Of a stretch of DNA of 64,000 bases, positions 1 to 11,569 are shown in pieces. The DNA comes from Bradysia coprophila. Taxonomy: Eukaryota > Arthropoda > Insecta > Diptera > Sciaridae. Where the stretch lies: NCBI RefSeq assembly GCF_014529535.1, contig NW_023503632.1, positions 2,170,001 to 2,234,000 on the forward strand, in the 5' to 3' direction. The notes below the pieces were generated by a model, which was not told where the DNA came from, ran no database searches, and saw nothing but the letters and a program-made list of their open reading frames with translations. Each line of letters starts with the position of its first letter. Position 1 is the first letter of the stretch. Made by a program: the position numbers and the translations under genes.

Positions 1-16
1 AACGTCAAATAACTAT

Positions 17-182
17 TGTTTTTCTGTCACTACGATTTGTTTTGTAATAAATGTTTCTTCTCTTTTTCCTGAAAAGTAAGACTTTTCTTTAAACGGACCG
101 TTGTCGTATTGTTGTTGTGTAGCTAAAAATATTGTTTTTAGCCCCGTACGAAGTACTGGAGGCTTATAAGATTAATATGCCG
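17..182. repeat. Dispersed repeat block, copy 1
   Basis: This block is nearly identical to 8483-8648 in the same orientation, differing at a few bases. It contains a TTG-rich stretch and ends in the GCCCCGTACGAAGTACT motif that also marks the ends of the larger 145-bp-unit element. No coding potential is seen. It is probably the flank or end of a mobile element, since the second copy abuts the broken end of a retrotransposon. Confidence 0.75.
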
Positions 183-2268
183 TTTGTAACATGTTGAATT
201 GGAAGCAGACGGTTACGGCAAAAAATTAGTCTATGTTCATAGATAACGAATCCGCAATAAAAAACAAGGCATCAGAACAGTCGGAGCGTTTGCTGCGACT
301 TAGTTCCGTACGATCCGTAATCCTATTTCGTCCGTAACCATAATACGTCCGTAGCCGTAATACGCCCGGAACCCTAATACGTCTACAACCCTCTAATGCG
401 TCTGTTACCAAAATGCAAGTCAAGTTGGGCATGGTCAAATTTACTGAAAGTGTTCATTTTTAAAATTGCGCATAGCGCAATTACGAAAGCCCGTACGAAG
501 TACCTCTCAAATAAAACCAACAATTTACGACATTATTTTATAAACCCAAATTTTTTTGCCAACTTTCCATTGGGTATTCAATTACCTCTCAAATAAAACA
601 AAAACTAGCAAAATCGGTTGAGATTTACTCGATTTATGTGCAAAAAGCACTTAGGGCCGAGTAGCGGCCTTAGTCCAAGGGCGCAAATTTGAAACTTTTT
701 TTGCCATCATTCTATTCGGCATTCAATTATCTCTCAAATGAAACAAAAACTAGCAAAATCGGATGAGATTTACTCGATTTATGTGCAAAAAACACTTAGG
801 GCCGAGTAGCGGCCTTAGTCCAAGGGCCCAAATTTGAAAAATTTTTCGCCACGTTCTTTTCGGTATTCAATTACCTTCCATAAAAAACTAAATCTAGCAA
901 AATCGGATGAGATTTACTCGATTTATGTGCAAAAAACACTTAGGGCCGAGTAGCGGCCTTAGTCCAAGGGCCCAAATTTTAAACTTCTTTCGCCACGTTC
1001 TTTTCGGTATTCAATTACCTTCCATAAAAAACTAAATCTAGCAAAATCGGATGAGATTTACTCGATTTATGTGCAAAAAACACTTAGGGCCGAGTAGCGG
1101 CCTTAGTCCAAGGGCCCAAATTTGAAACTTTTTTTGCCATCATTCTATTCGGCATTCAACTATCTCTCAAATGAAACAAAATCTAGCAAAATCGGATGAG
1201 ATTTACTCGATTTATGTGCAAAAAACACTTAGGGCCGAGTAGCGGCCTTAGTCCAAGGGCCCAAATTTGAAACATTTTTTGCCATCATTCTATTCGGTAT
1301 TCAATTATCTCTCAAATAAAACAAAATCTAGCAAAATCGGATGAGATTTACTCGATTTATGTGCAAAAAACACTTAGGGCCGAGTAGCGGCCTTAGTCCA
1401 AGGGCCCAAATTTGAAACTTTTTTTGCCATCATTCTATTCGGCATTCAACTATCTCTCAAATGAAACAAAATCTAGCAAAATCGGATGAGATTTACTCGA
1501 TTTATGTGCAAAAAACACTTAGGGCCGAGTAGCGGCCTTAGTCCAAGGGCCCAAATTTGAAACATTTTTTGCCATCATTCTATTCGGTATTCAATTATCT
1601 CTCAAATAAAACAAAATCTAGCAAAATCGGATGAGATTTACTCGATTTATGTGCAAAAAACACTTAGGGCCGAGTAGCGGCCTTAGTCCAAGGGCCCAAA
1701 TTTGAAACTTTTTTCGCCACGTTCTTTTCGGTATTCAATTACCTTCCATAAAAAACTAAATCTGGCAAAATCGGATGAGATTTACTCGATTTATGTGGAA
1801 AAAACACTTAGGGCCGAGTAACGACCTTTGAGCCCTCCCAACAAGCTCGCGTTGCATCCCACACAAAAACAATGTTCAGCAACTTTGTTCTACTCGTCAA
1901 TACCTTTCATTTGATATATCACAAGCAGCTATTACGTGCGTATTTCGGTAGATATCGTCGAAAGACTGAAAAACACCTATAGGGCCCTAGCTCTGGAAGG
2001 GCCGACCCTACCATGCCCATTTTCGAACTTGACCTTACTTTTGTCGATACCAATCGGGGAAAAAAAGAATTTTGAAAAAAGGTTGTGATTTGCTCAAGCT
2101 AGAGGGGTCACGGACGGACGGACGGACGGACATTTTTTTTATTGCGGATTCGTCATCTATGAACATAACCAAAAGCTTTGCCCTTACTGTCTGCTTCCAA
2201 TTCGACGTGTTACAAACGGCATATTAATCTTATAAGCCCCCAGTACTTCGTACGGGGCTAAAAATGTC
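130..2268. mobile_element. Composite repeat element with 145-bp arrays, copy A
   Basis: About 120 bp at 133-253 reappears inverted at 2146-2268, so the block has long terminal inverted repeats. Both contain the palindromic GTACGAAGTAC/GTACTTCGTAC core next to GCCCC/GGGGC. Between them lie a spacer rich in CGTCCGTA-like words, a nine-unit tandem array and a tail with (CGGA)n. A second copy of the same layout is at 46,450-48,378 and a fragment, inverted, at 29,340-29,765. No protein is encoded, so this looks like a non-autonomous element. No target duplication was identified, so the ends are approximate. Confidence 0.6.
555..1830. repeat. Tandem array, 144-145 bp unit, about 9 copies
   Basis: The word AGATTTACTCGATTTATG recurs at 621, 766, 910, 1054, 1199, 1344, 1489, 1634 and 1778, giving a period of 144-145 bp. 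Every unit carries a conserved TAGGGCCGAGTAGCGGCC box followed by a variable A/T-rich part. Two unit variants alternate (GCCATCATTCTATTCGG and GCCACGTTCTTTTCGG types), which points to local duplication of unit blocks. It is noncoding. Confidence 0.9.
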
Positions 2269-2410
2269 CGTCCGTCTGTCCGTCCGTCTGTGACCCCTAT
2301 AACTCGAGTAAATCACAACCTTTCTTGAAAATTCTTTTTTTTCCCGTTTGGTAATGCCAAAAGAAAGGCTAAGTTCGAAGATGGGCGATTTTGGGTCGAC
2401 CCCTCCCGAG
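1990..2410. repeat. Imperfect inverted repeat with (CGGA)n arms
   Basis: About 110 bp from 2020 (CTTACTTTTGTCGAT through CACGGACGGACGG) is repeated in reverse complement from 2262 to 2400 (GTCCGTCCGTCTG through CGAAGATGGGC), with the terminal repeat of copy A between them. The same sequence is found at 48,120-48,250. It is the 3' tail of the composite element, duplicated head to head. Confidence 0.6.
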
Positions 2411-2429
2411 CTGGGGCCCAATAAGCGAA

Positions 2430-2690
2430 TTAAGGCTTTTCGATTATATCTCCGGAAATTTAAACGCTACACTTGTTAGTGATACGTCAAATGAAAGGTA
2501 TTCACAATACCAATAGACAAAAAAAAATTTCATGGAAATTGGATGACCGACTCGTGAGTTAGAGCCCATGATGTGAACCAGGTACAGGGCGGCAAGCCGT
2601 TTTTGATTGTAGGTCGGCCAAATTTGAATTTTGCTTTATTAAATAGGTATTGAACGTACCAATAGATTCTATTGCTCTGCGACCAAATGA
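2430..2690. repeat. Dispersed repeat, inverted copy at 25,318-25,505
   Basis: The sequence around TCAAATGAAAGGTATT, CTCGTGAGTTAGAGCC and GGCGGCAAGCCG reappears in reverse complement at 25,318-25,505. Related words occur at 47,970-48,110. It is noncoding. The interval 2690-3246 that follows shows nothing recognisable. Confidence 0.7.
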
Positions 2691-3246
2691 CCGAGAGCAA
2701 TAATTTTTACATAGTTGTTCTTAGAATTTGTCCCTCTACCGATTCCAGTTTCAAACACTGGTCCAGCAACTTCCACTGGGCCAGGCGACGCTGTTCCTAG
2801 TTCTCAGAAACGGCTCAGTGGTTGCGCCTGCAGCATGTGCCGTTGTATAGTACATGTCTCCCCTAACTCAGATATGAAAAGTGTATTAAACAACTTGATG
2901 TAACCGGAAAACGTTTATATTTGAAGTTAAGGAAAATAAAGTCACTAAATTGTTCCAAAAATGCTAAAATTTGTTGTTGAATTTCTCGGGAATTTAAAAA
3001 ATATTCCGCTGTAGGGATGTTGGCTGTAATTAGTTAGCACACAAAATTAATAGTCAAAGTGAACTGGGTACTGTCATTAGTTTCGCCAACTGAAGAGATC
3101 TATACAAACGTCACTGCTCTCGCTGGAGTGTTGCCAACGTTGCCAAGTGTGTTTGTGTAAAAATGACATTCATTCATTCATTACACGCCAATTTATTTAT
3201 TTTGTGTACAGATCACGTCCAAATTTTGTAATTTTTTGTAAAAAAA

Positions 3247-5105
3247 ATGAGTGGAACGAGCGCAATTGAAATGCGAAATCAAGAAAAAATGAATGGTAAT
3301 TATGTTACTAGATAGATCCAAATATCTACAATTTTTCTGAGAAGTTGTTCTTTGTTAGATGTTGCCCAGACGACTTAGTTAACTCTTTCGAACAACAACA
3401 TCGACAAAATTTATTCAATTCTTTGGTAGTAGAGTAACTGCACACTGAACGACGTTTTCTATGTAAGTCCCTTCCAACGTCTTCCTGATCTGCTTGCACC
3501 TTCACAACTAAGTCTTTGATCATTTTATAATCTTTCGACTTGTTTGACTGTCCGATTTGCAAAGGACCCGCAATTTTCCACTAAAGTTTATATTTGGATC
3601 AGTTTTCGATTCAACCAGATGCTGGGCTTCACACTATTCTGTGCATAAAATTTCGCTTTGAACTTTCCCGTCAGACAATTTTTCGATTGCGTTCTCATGT
3701 TGTCGCCTCAATTACTCATTTTCTTTGAATTACGTCGATTCACTTTCCAGTTTCCGTTTTAAAAGATAACATTTATGAGCCTGATCCTACAGTTGCTATT
3801 CGATTTGAACACGACCCTCGAAGTCAGAACTTTCATATGAGATCTACACAATTCTTGGCCAGAAAACGATTAATTTTGGTGTCTTCGGTTTACTTTTAGG
3901 TTACGTCACTTTTGTTATCTATGATTTTGAAGGGCTGAACCCGACAATGTTCATCTCGAAGGATAGAGAAGAGCTGTATACACAAATTAAAAACGCGGCT
4001 AAAACGGAAGCAGACCCCCGACTTTTTGATTACAGTACAAAGTTTGAAGTGAAAGATGCCCTAACACTATTCCGAAATCAGACGACATCATACTATGCTG
4101 TATTCCCTGGGGAAACTTTACCATCCGTCGGAGTGCATATTCAACACCAATCGTCATCAAGCATCCATGATTCAGTAGCCGGACAGCAAATTCAATACCA
4201 GTCTATATCAACAATCAATGGTTTCAGTGGTATGTGGGAAGAGATAAAACGTAAGTTGACAAACAAAATGCCATAAGACTAAGATCCGGTGCTACATACT
4301 CCTTAGTAAGTTATGTATTTGGCTTGCTTAATCGGCCTTTAATTTATAGTTAATTCGAATTGGTTTTAGAAATATTGCGATTTTTACTCATAATTATCGT
4401 TCATGGAGGCTCAATTTATAAGTTTCATGATATACGTCAATTTTTTAATATGCGTAAAAATCACAATCTCTCCAATTATTTTAATTCCTGCATCAAACGC
4501 AAAGCAATACCAAGCATTAATACAGATTTTCAACGTTCATTGTATGTACTGTAGAGTATGTATACTGTATACGGCGCTACCTAATGTTTTCGAAAATATT
4601 CTCTTTCTTAATTTCTGTTATTTTTCCAAAATTTTCGAAGCTGCGTTTGATGAAGGTTCATGAAAATCAAGAATTTACTTGGTATTTCAGTGCGAGGTTC
4701 GAATTTTTTGATGTTTTATTTTTTTTTCGTTTTTTTTTTCTATTCAGCCTATTTGATGCCCTTAGATATGGGCAGTAGATTCGCAATAGTTTATAGCGCG
4801 AACGACTGCATTGTGAAATTATGTGACGACAATCAAATTTTAAATTATTTCTTAGTATCTGTAGTCAGTCTGCTTTTGTACTTTAACGTAATGATTAATT
4901 TATGTATCGTAATATTTAGAAGAAATCCACTTTTTGGGATTTTATTTTTATGTTTATTTATTGGCCTTATTTCATGGGTCATAGTTATAACCAAAGTCTT
5001 TGTTAATTCAAATAATAAGACGCATCAACCAGAATGTTGCGAAACGTTGCATCAAAATTTCACTGTACTGCTACATCTTATGAAAAATTGCACGTGGACT
5101 AACTA
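3247..5105 (+). CDS. Unrecognised multi-exon membrane protein gene (probable)
   Basis: I do not recognise this family. Exon 1 (3247-3295) starts MSGTSAIEM and ends at a GT donor in phase 1. Exon 2 (3900-4250) follows a TTTTAG acceptor in matching phase and stays open for 117 codons to a GTAAGT donor. It carries a soluble, Q/S-rich segment (QHQSSSSIHDS). A last exon from about 4748, after a very strong polypyrimidine tract and CAG, runs to a stop at 5105. It encodes two or three hydrophobic segments (LNYFLVSVVSLLLYFNVMIN; LFGILFLCLFIGLISWVIVI) and a short Cys-containing tail with NxT sites. One or more exons between 4251 and 4747 are uncertain; a hydrophobic stretch near 4370-4500 is a candidate. 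Matching phases and clean splice signals argue for a real gene, but the middle of the model is a guess. Confidence 0.45.
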
Positions 5106-5106
5106 A

Positions 5107-5654
5107 TCAAAAGCAGCATTTTCATCAATTATACTTCAACAACAATCAAACCAAATGGTAAGGAAATATTTTAAACATTTTGTTCGTACAGTTCAACGTA
5201 TTTAAGTTCATTCATTATGTTAATAAGTCGTTCAATATTTTGAGTGGCTGCCATGTAAACATCGGGCGTATGTGAATGTAAATTTGTTTCGAAAACACGG
5301 TTTTAATGAAGTATAATCTTGTGACGACAATTATGTTGGTACAATCGTTGTCGAGTTTATGTTTAAAACTTTTTGTCATATCGGAATTGAATTAACTTTT
5401 TCATTTAATTTCAATAATTTCCATGATGTCTCTGGCTCGTTGGTTACTTTACCAACTTTACCTTCACCTTTCAGTCTTGTGAAGAAATTTTACTTCAAGT
5501 TTCTCACCTCTACCAACTACTTCAATGTCGAAATTCTTGAACACTAACCACTAACATTTGGTCGAGTTTATGGATGCATGGCGATGGCGGTAGGACAGTT
5601 ACTGACTTTGATCTTAGAACGTAGTTTGACTTTTACCAGCCCGGATAACGGGCT
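5107..5654. other. Intergenic, no gene seen
   Basis: This is AT-rich sequence with short chance ORFs only. No splice-linked coding exon, RNA gene or repeat unit is recognisable. Confidence 0.5.
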
Positions 5655-5711
5655 CACAATAACATCAATCTGATTCGGTAACCGTTACCGAATCAGGTTG
5701 ATGTTATTGTG
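5655..5711. repeat. Near-perfect 28-bp inverted repeat (hairpin)
   Basis: Arms 5655-5682 and 5684-5711 are complementary with one mismatch and a single-base centre. It resembles a minimal foldback MITE. It lies just upstream of the Pat1-like coding exon. Confidence 0.9.
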
Positions 5712-5727
5712 GGTAACCTCCCCGATT

Positions 5728-6572
5728 TCCTTCTTCTATGCCATTAATGGGACAACACTCAATGCATGGATTACCAAGACAAATATATCCGAATTTTCCG
5801 ATTGAATTAAATAATTTTGCGGTACGCGTTGTTACTCTTTTAAAACGGGAAACATTTCCAGGCGAATAAGAAAAATGTGTCCTTTGGAGTCGCTATTTCG
5901 TATTATATGCAGACGAACTGAACGTTTTTTTTTTGTTATTGTCACAGATGCATCCACATTTCAATGCAACACCGTATGGCATCACCACATTACCAGCCGA
6001 ATATGCGAAACACGCCCGTCTCTGTCAACCAATTCAATCAATGTTTAGTGCAGGAAATTCAACAAAATCATCCCATGTTGCCGTTCAATCGATTGAACAA
6101 TAACTTTAACCATCATCCGCAACTGAATCAAATTCAAATGCAACATCACAATAACAGCAACAACAACAACAACAATAATGGAAATCATACAATGAATGGA
6201 AAGAATTCTCAGATGATGCAGCAGATGAAGGTGAACGGAAATTTGGTAAGAATTCTACACCGGTTGCATAGCGGAATTCAATTTACTGATGATTTTCGTT
6301 CAATTGCCATTGATAGCACGAAGAGTATGACGAATATGCCAATTTGATAAGCACAGTTGAATACCGGCACAGTGTCCAAGGAACGCAAGTCGAAATTGAA
6401 GGGCGAACGAGAAAACAAGGACCACAAAGATGTGGTGGGCCCGGAATCGTCAAGCCCATTTATAACGTCAATTGAAATATCTGCCCAAAGAAAATCTCGC
6501 CAGATATTGATGCACATCGAAACGCTGTACCGCATCGTGTTGAAATTGGAGGATCTGGAAAAGTTTATTCGA
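5728..6572 (+). pseudogene. patr-1: Pat1/patr-1-like fragment (decapping activator), 3' truncated
   Basis: Three exon-like blocks are seen. One lies near 5728-5820 (LPRQIYPNFPIE, then GT). A second, 5949-6245, is Q/N/H-rich with an AAC-repeat poly-Asn and a GTAAG donor. The third, from about 6357, contains [20 protein letters not shown] and LEDLE. That last motif resembles the helical core of Pat1, the P-body and decapping factor that bridges Dhh1/Me31B and Lsm1-7, and the Q/N-rich context also fits. The reading frame changes within the second exon near 5975, so an indel is likely. The homology stops around 6570, where RtcB sequence begins in another frame with no intervening DNA. The N-terminal start and C-terminal half of Pat1 are absent. 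Assignment is from memory of the family and is moderate; another Q/N-rich RNP protein is possible. Confidence 0.5.
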
Positions 6573-7765
6573 TCATATTCCGGTCGGGGTCGGTTCCAAA
6601 GGTATTATACCGATGAATGCCAAAGATTTGGAAGAAGCTTTGGAAATGGGAATGGACTGGTCGCTGCGAGAAGGATACGTCTGGGCTGAAGATAAGGAAC
6701 ATTGTGAAGAGTATGGACGCATGTTGAGTGCCGATCCGTCAAAGGTCAGTATGCGTGCAAAGAAGCGAGGTCTACCACAGTTGGGAACATTGGGTGCAGG
6801 GAATCACTACGCCGAGATTCAAGTGGTTGACGAAATCTACGATAAATTTGCGGCGAGCAAAATGGGAATTGAAGATAAAGGGCAAGTTTGTGTGATGATT
6901 CATTCAGGAAGTCGAGGCTTCGGTCATCAAGTTGCTACGGATGCATTGGTTCAAATGGAAAAGGCAATGAAACGTGACAAAATTGAAACCAACGATCGAC
7001 AACTAGCTTGTGCACGGATCAAATCCACCGAGGGACAAGACTATCTAAAGGCCATGGCTGCTGCAGCAAATTTCGCTTGGGTTAACCGAAGTTCGATGAC
7101 ATTTTTGACTAGACAGGTAACGCTTACACAAATTAAAAGTTTTTTCTTGGTCTTCATCACATTTTCCGTGCATCAGGCCTTTGCAAAACAGTTCAAAACT
7201 ACCCCGGATGACCTGGATATGCATGTCATTTACGACGTGTCACATAACGTTGCCAAAATTGAAGAGCACATGGTAGATGGAAAACAAAAAACGCTTCTAG
7301 TCCATCGAAAAGGCGCTACAAGAGCCTTCCCGCCACATCACCCATTGATACCAGTCGACTATCAATTAACTGGTCAGCCAGTGCTGGTTGGTGGCACTAT
7401 GGGAACTTTGCAGTTACGTTTTGACGGGAACCGAAAAAGGAATGAGCGAAACGTTTGGCTCGACGTGTCATGGAGCGGTAAGATAGTGGTGTTTCCAACC
7501 GAAGAAAACTCAGCAAAACAAACGATTCTCTTTGTAGGGAAGAGCTCTGTCGCGCGCCAAGTCACGCAGAAATTTAGATTATTTGGACGTGCTCGAAAAT
7601 ATGAAATCTCTTGGCATAGCGATACGCGTTGCATCACCGAAATTGGTAATGGAAGAGGCACCAGAGTCCTATAAAAATGTTACCGACGTTGTTGATACTT
7701 GTCATGCCGCTGGAATTAACAAAAAATGCATTAAGTTGAGACCGATCGCTGTAATCAAAGGCTAA
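6573..7765 (+). pseudogene. RtcB: RtcB tRNA-splicing ligase, 5'-truncated and frameshifted
   Basis: RtcB joins tRNA exon halves (and XBP1-type mRNA) by a GMP-linked mechanism with Mn2+. From 6573 the frame reads [20 protein letters not shown], then [44 protein letters not shown] and the C-terminal [10 protein letters not shown] followed by a stop at 7763-7765. Two 60-bp GT..AG introns fit exactly, at 7117-7176 and 7478-7537. The first is a multiple of three and stays open. About 150 N-terminal residues, including the metal-binding Cys region, are missing, because the 5' side is Pat1-like sequence instead. One extra T near 7405-7410 (GGAACTTTGCAG) shifts the frame just after GGTMGT; the next exon part reads correctly in the shifted frame. 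AATAAA follows the stop immediately. Identity is certain. Whether the damage is real or an assembly fault is open. Confidence 0.85.
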
Positions 7766-8482
7766 ATAAAATTTTCATAATTTTCGTGCGCATCTTTTTT
7801 GGAAAGACTCAGGGTCGCTAAGACATGTAGAAAAATCGTTCAGATACAAAATGGAAGCTCCCAGAGACTTATAATCTCATAATAAATATAAAAAGCCTTA
7901 AACCGAACCGATACTGTAGTATAGACGGAACTGTGAATCTAGGACACGGTTAAAATCGTCAGGAACGATATTATCGTTCAAAAAACGATAATATCGTTTG
8001 ATAATGTTGTCGTGGGCGATATTATCGTGCGGCGGAAATAAATTGAATTGAAAATTCGTATTATGAGGAAACGTACAGCTAGCTAGAGATTGCTCGGCGA
8101 TTCTTTTATTTTAATTAACTGTAAAGGCAGACACTTTTCTATGAAAACTTTTTCCGATTTTCCACCAAATTTTCACTATTTTCCCTAAAATTGTTTTTAT
8201 TTTTTTTTTAATTGTGAAAATCGTTTTCATAAAAAAAAGGTTTTGTTTCAAAGCTTGAACCGAAGTTAAAAGCAAGAAACATTTTTTTATCAGTTCAAAA
8301 TTACAGAACCTGGGATAAAAATGAAAATACTAGTTTTTGTGAGTTTTTTGACCTAGGCCTCGCCTCGGCTTTTAATACGTATAGTTATGTAGAAGACTAG
8401 TCGAGCATTGTTATGATGTCGTCGGTAAATGGTTTCTTTGAAAATAAAAACCCGCGCATGTCCATCAATCATAAAATGTTTT
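7766..8482. other. Noncoding interval with a 15-bp perfect hairpin
   Basis: The sequence is AT-rich. Arms 7964-7978 and 7984-7998 are perfectly complementary around a 5-base loop, and a further ATATTATCG word follows at about 8020. No coding exon is seen. Confidence 0.6.
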
Positions 8483-8648
8483 TGTTTTTCTGTCACTACG
8501 ATCTGTTTTGTAATAAATGTTTCTTCTCTTTTTCCTGAAAAGTTAGACTTTTCTTTAAACGGACCGTTGTTGTATTGTTGTTGTGTAGCTAAAAATATTG
8601 TTTTTAGCCCCGTACGAAGTACTGGGGGCTTATAAGATTAATATGCCG
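8483..8648. repeat. Dispersed repeat block, copy 2
   Basis: This is a near-identical direct copy of 17-182. It ends at the point where the gypsy-like integrase reading frame is broken off, so this junction truncates the retrotransposon's 3' part. The expected 3' LTR is not seen. Confidence 0.75.
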
Positions 8649-9700
8649 TAATTTTGAGGTAAAATTCCAAAAATTAATTGAAATGGGCAATAATTGTTAA
8701 TAGCTGTGGATGGAGTTGTGTTATAACAATACGTAAAATATGATAACCAATCATCCCAATCAGTTTTACTGTCATTGATGTAAGATCGAATATACTCATT
8801 AAAAGTTCTGTGTGATCTTTCTACTGTACCTAACGTTCTATGATGATATGCAGTTGACGTGTTATGAGGAATTTTCAAAAGTTTACACAATTCCTTAATA
8901 ACATTATTCAAATATTCTGTACCTCTATCAGTCAATATCTGCTTCATAGGTCCATAGATAAGAATAAAATTCTCAAATATAGCTTTAGCTACAGTTTGAG
9001 CTTTATGATCTACAGTTGGAATAGTAACTAAGTATTTAGTCAAGTCACATATAATCGTAACAGCATATTTATTGCCATTATTGGACGTTGGAAGTGGTCC
9101 AACAGTATCAATTGAAACTAAATCGAAAGCACTTTGTGGTGTTGGAGTTAAAGTCAATTCTTCTTTCGTTTTAGGAAAAGTTTTGTTCATTTGACACTTT
9201 TTGCAACCCTTACCGAATCTATAAACATCTTTAGCCATATTTGACCAAAAATATTTAAGTTTCAGTTTGGATAACAAGCGCTTTTGTCCACAATGACCTC
9301 CAAATAACGGATCATTATGAAATTTCTCGAGAAGTTCTGTTATCATTTTATCGTCTTCTTTATCTATTCTGATGATTCTGGGCGTTAACGCTATTCTCAA
9401 AGATGTTAAAGATTTACCTGCCGTTTTTAATTCAAGTGCACTGATAATACTAAAAATTGGCGAGTCCATGGTAACTGCCGCTAATTTGACACCATGTAAG
9501 TTACTTTCTTTCTCGAGTTTGTACAAAAATTGATCTAAATCAATTTTATCCCTAGAAATGTAAGTAAGCAAATCTATTTTAAATAACGATCGTTTTCCAA
9601 TTTTCATTAAACAATATTTCTTTTTAGTCTTCATATAAAATAGTAAACGGGGTATTTGCTTAATTTCATTCATATTCATTACTTCACTAGTCTCTTATAT
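8649..9700 (-). pseudogene. Gypsy-like integrase fragment
   Basis: This is the integrase part of pol. From the N-terminal side it shows the zinc-binding HHCC arrangement (GGHCGQKRLL through CKKCQ), then the catalytic core with Asp in SIDTVGPLP, Asp in LTDRGTEYLN and Glu in GTVERSHRTF. This matches the D,D-35-E transposase fold that inserts the cDNA. The frame is open for about 345 codons and then runs into the dispersed repeat at 8648, so the C-terminal domain and the 3' LTR are lost. Upstream it is cut at about 9700 by the 9.7-11.6 kb insertion. It is an inactive remnant. Confidence 0.85.
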
Positions 9701-11569
9701 ATCTCATTCGCTGCTGATGATCCAAACAAAGTTGTAAACTCAAAAGGAGGCACATCTTAAGCAGCTAAAGCTGCTTAACCATCATCCTAGGTTTTCCGAC
9801 GTTTTACATAGTGACTCCGTTGAAGATTGAAAATGAAAGAGAAAAAGGACACACGAAGGCGATGATTCTTTCTTTTAAAAAATTGACTGAAAATTCTTAA
9901 TCTTCGGAAAATTGGTTCAAGAAGTTTTACACTAATAGCCGATGCGATTCCTTCGCCATGTAACGAGGTAACGTGGCCATTTATTTAAGATCCGTTCGAA
10001 CGTCGCAAAAGATTATTTAAAATTTAGATCAATCCACGAAATAGATGTTCCAAATTTTTAAAGGCAAAACTGTTATCCTATAACAATTCGTAAAAGGATG
10101 AATTCAGTTGAACCAAAGCAAATATTTCACTTTAAAATTATTGAAAGTGTAGTAAAATAGATGGTGTCAAACAATTTGCAATCGTCATAGCGATCCCATG
10201 TAATCGATCTACAGCAAATTACCGTAAAAATTTGATGTTTTTTGCATTAGATTTAAAAATTAGAAATTTTAATTTTGTGTACGTCAACTTTAACGTATTG
10301 AATGGCAAAACAGTGAAGCAATCAATCAGTATCCCGTTGCATGTGAACTTATGAACTTTTTCGAATTTTAGCGCTCACAAAAAACAAACGATTTGTTACA
10401 CCTCTTGATCTAGTACGTTCAGTACTGCCATTTTGACGTATTGAGAAAGCGAAAAGAAAAACATTGTTGATGTTTACAAAATGGTTCGTTGTATTAATGG
10501 AATTCTGTAAGTAAGAGTTGGCATCAAAACTCAAATATTTTAATATAAAATATGTAGTGTTTGATGACGAAATGTTGTGGAATTGATAGGCCTTATCTTT
10601 AAACAGGTAATTTAATTCATAAACATGCATCGAAAGATGCACTGATTGAAATTTTCGAATTCTTTTAGGAAAATGATCCAGCATCAACTGTTTACATTAG
10701 ATTAGATCAGATTATTGACGGTCCAAACTTTGGGAAATAGATTTTTGTCTTAGAATCGATGCGTTATGATGATATTGTTGTATAAAAAATCCAAGTGACA
10801 TAAAGATCTCTACTGTAAAATGAAATTTTGGTGCCGCACATTGAGACTCTTGGAACATCGAGTGACTTAAAATCTCAAATCGGTCTACTGACCTCGGCCA
10901 TCAAAAATTTGTTCTGGGACCCCCCCTCAACTTTCTTGTGTGAACCTTTTCTCCGAAGAAACCAAAACTCTACGACGCCATCTTGTCGCCGTACCAACGT
11001 CGAAGTTGTTGCTATGTTTTGGCACATTTTTCGACATTTCTCAAAAACGCTTCCGACGATTTTTTTGATATGCACATCAATCGATAGGTATTTCCAGTGG
11101 CTATCGATTGATGTACATATCAAAAAAATCCATCGACAAATTTTGGAGAAAATCGAGAAAAACTGTCAGAAAAAGCAGTCTTTTGCTATTTGCGGCAGTT
11201 CACAGGCTTCTGGCGGCTCTCAAATGTGTTCTATTGGAAGCGCCGACCTCAAAAACCCTTTAGACGCAACTATCACGCCAATCCACTGATTTTACGCGAA
11301 ATGACAGCTATTTTAACTTTCAAAAATTCCGACTTTGAAGCCACCTAGCGGCCAAGCGACGCATAAAAAAAAATTTTGACCCACATTTCCTGAATCAGCA
11401 TCAAAAGCACTACCGAAATCAATGATAACATCATTAGGTCCGAGGTACGGCCTCAGTCCTAACCTAGGTCCGAACTCGACTTTTTCCCATCTCTCCAACC
11501 TAAAAAACACTTCTACCTACTTTTTAGATTTTTAAAAACGACGATGCCCTTCGGGCATCGTTTTTTAGA
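9701..11569. mobile_element. Uncharacterised insertion within gypsy pol
   Basis: This block separates two parts of one pol gene, so it must have inserted. It has no convincing ORF. It contains a 30-bp inverted repeat (11,058-11,087 with 11,101-11,130, 13-base loop), and near its right end a short perfect hairpin (about 11,539-11,563, CGATGCCC..GGGCATCG). A GCGCAGCGC palindromic cluster lies at 11,592-11,612, next to the junction. I found no target duplication, so both edges are uncertain by tens of bases. Confidence 0.5.

Noticed and set aside
6278..7661. Minus-strand ORFs of 85-95 codons opposite Pat1/RtcB
   Set aside because: They are antisense shadows of recognised coding sequence.
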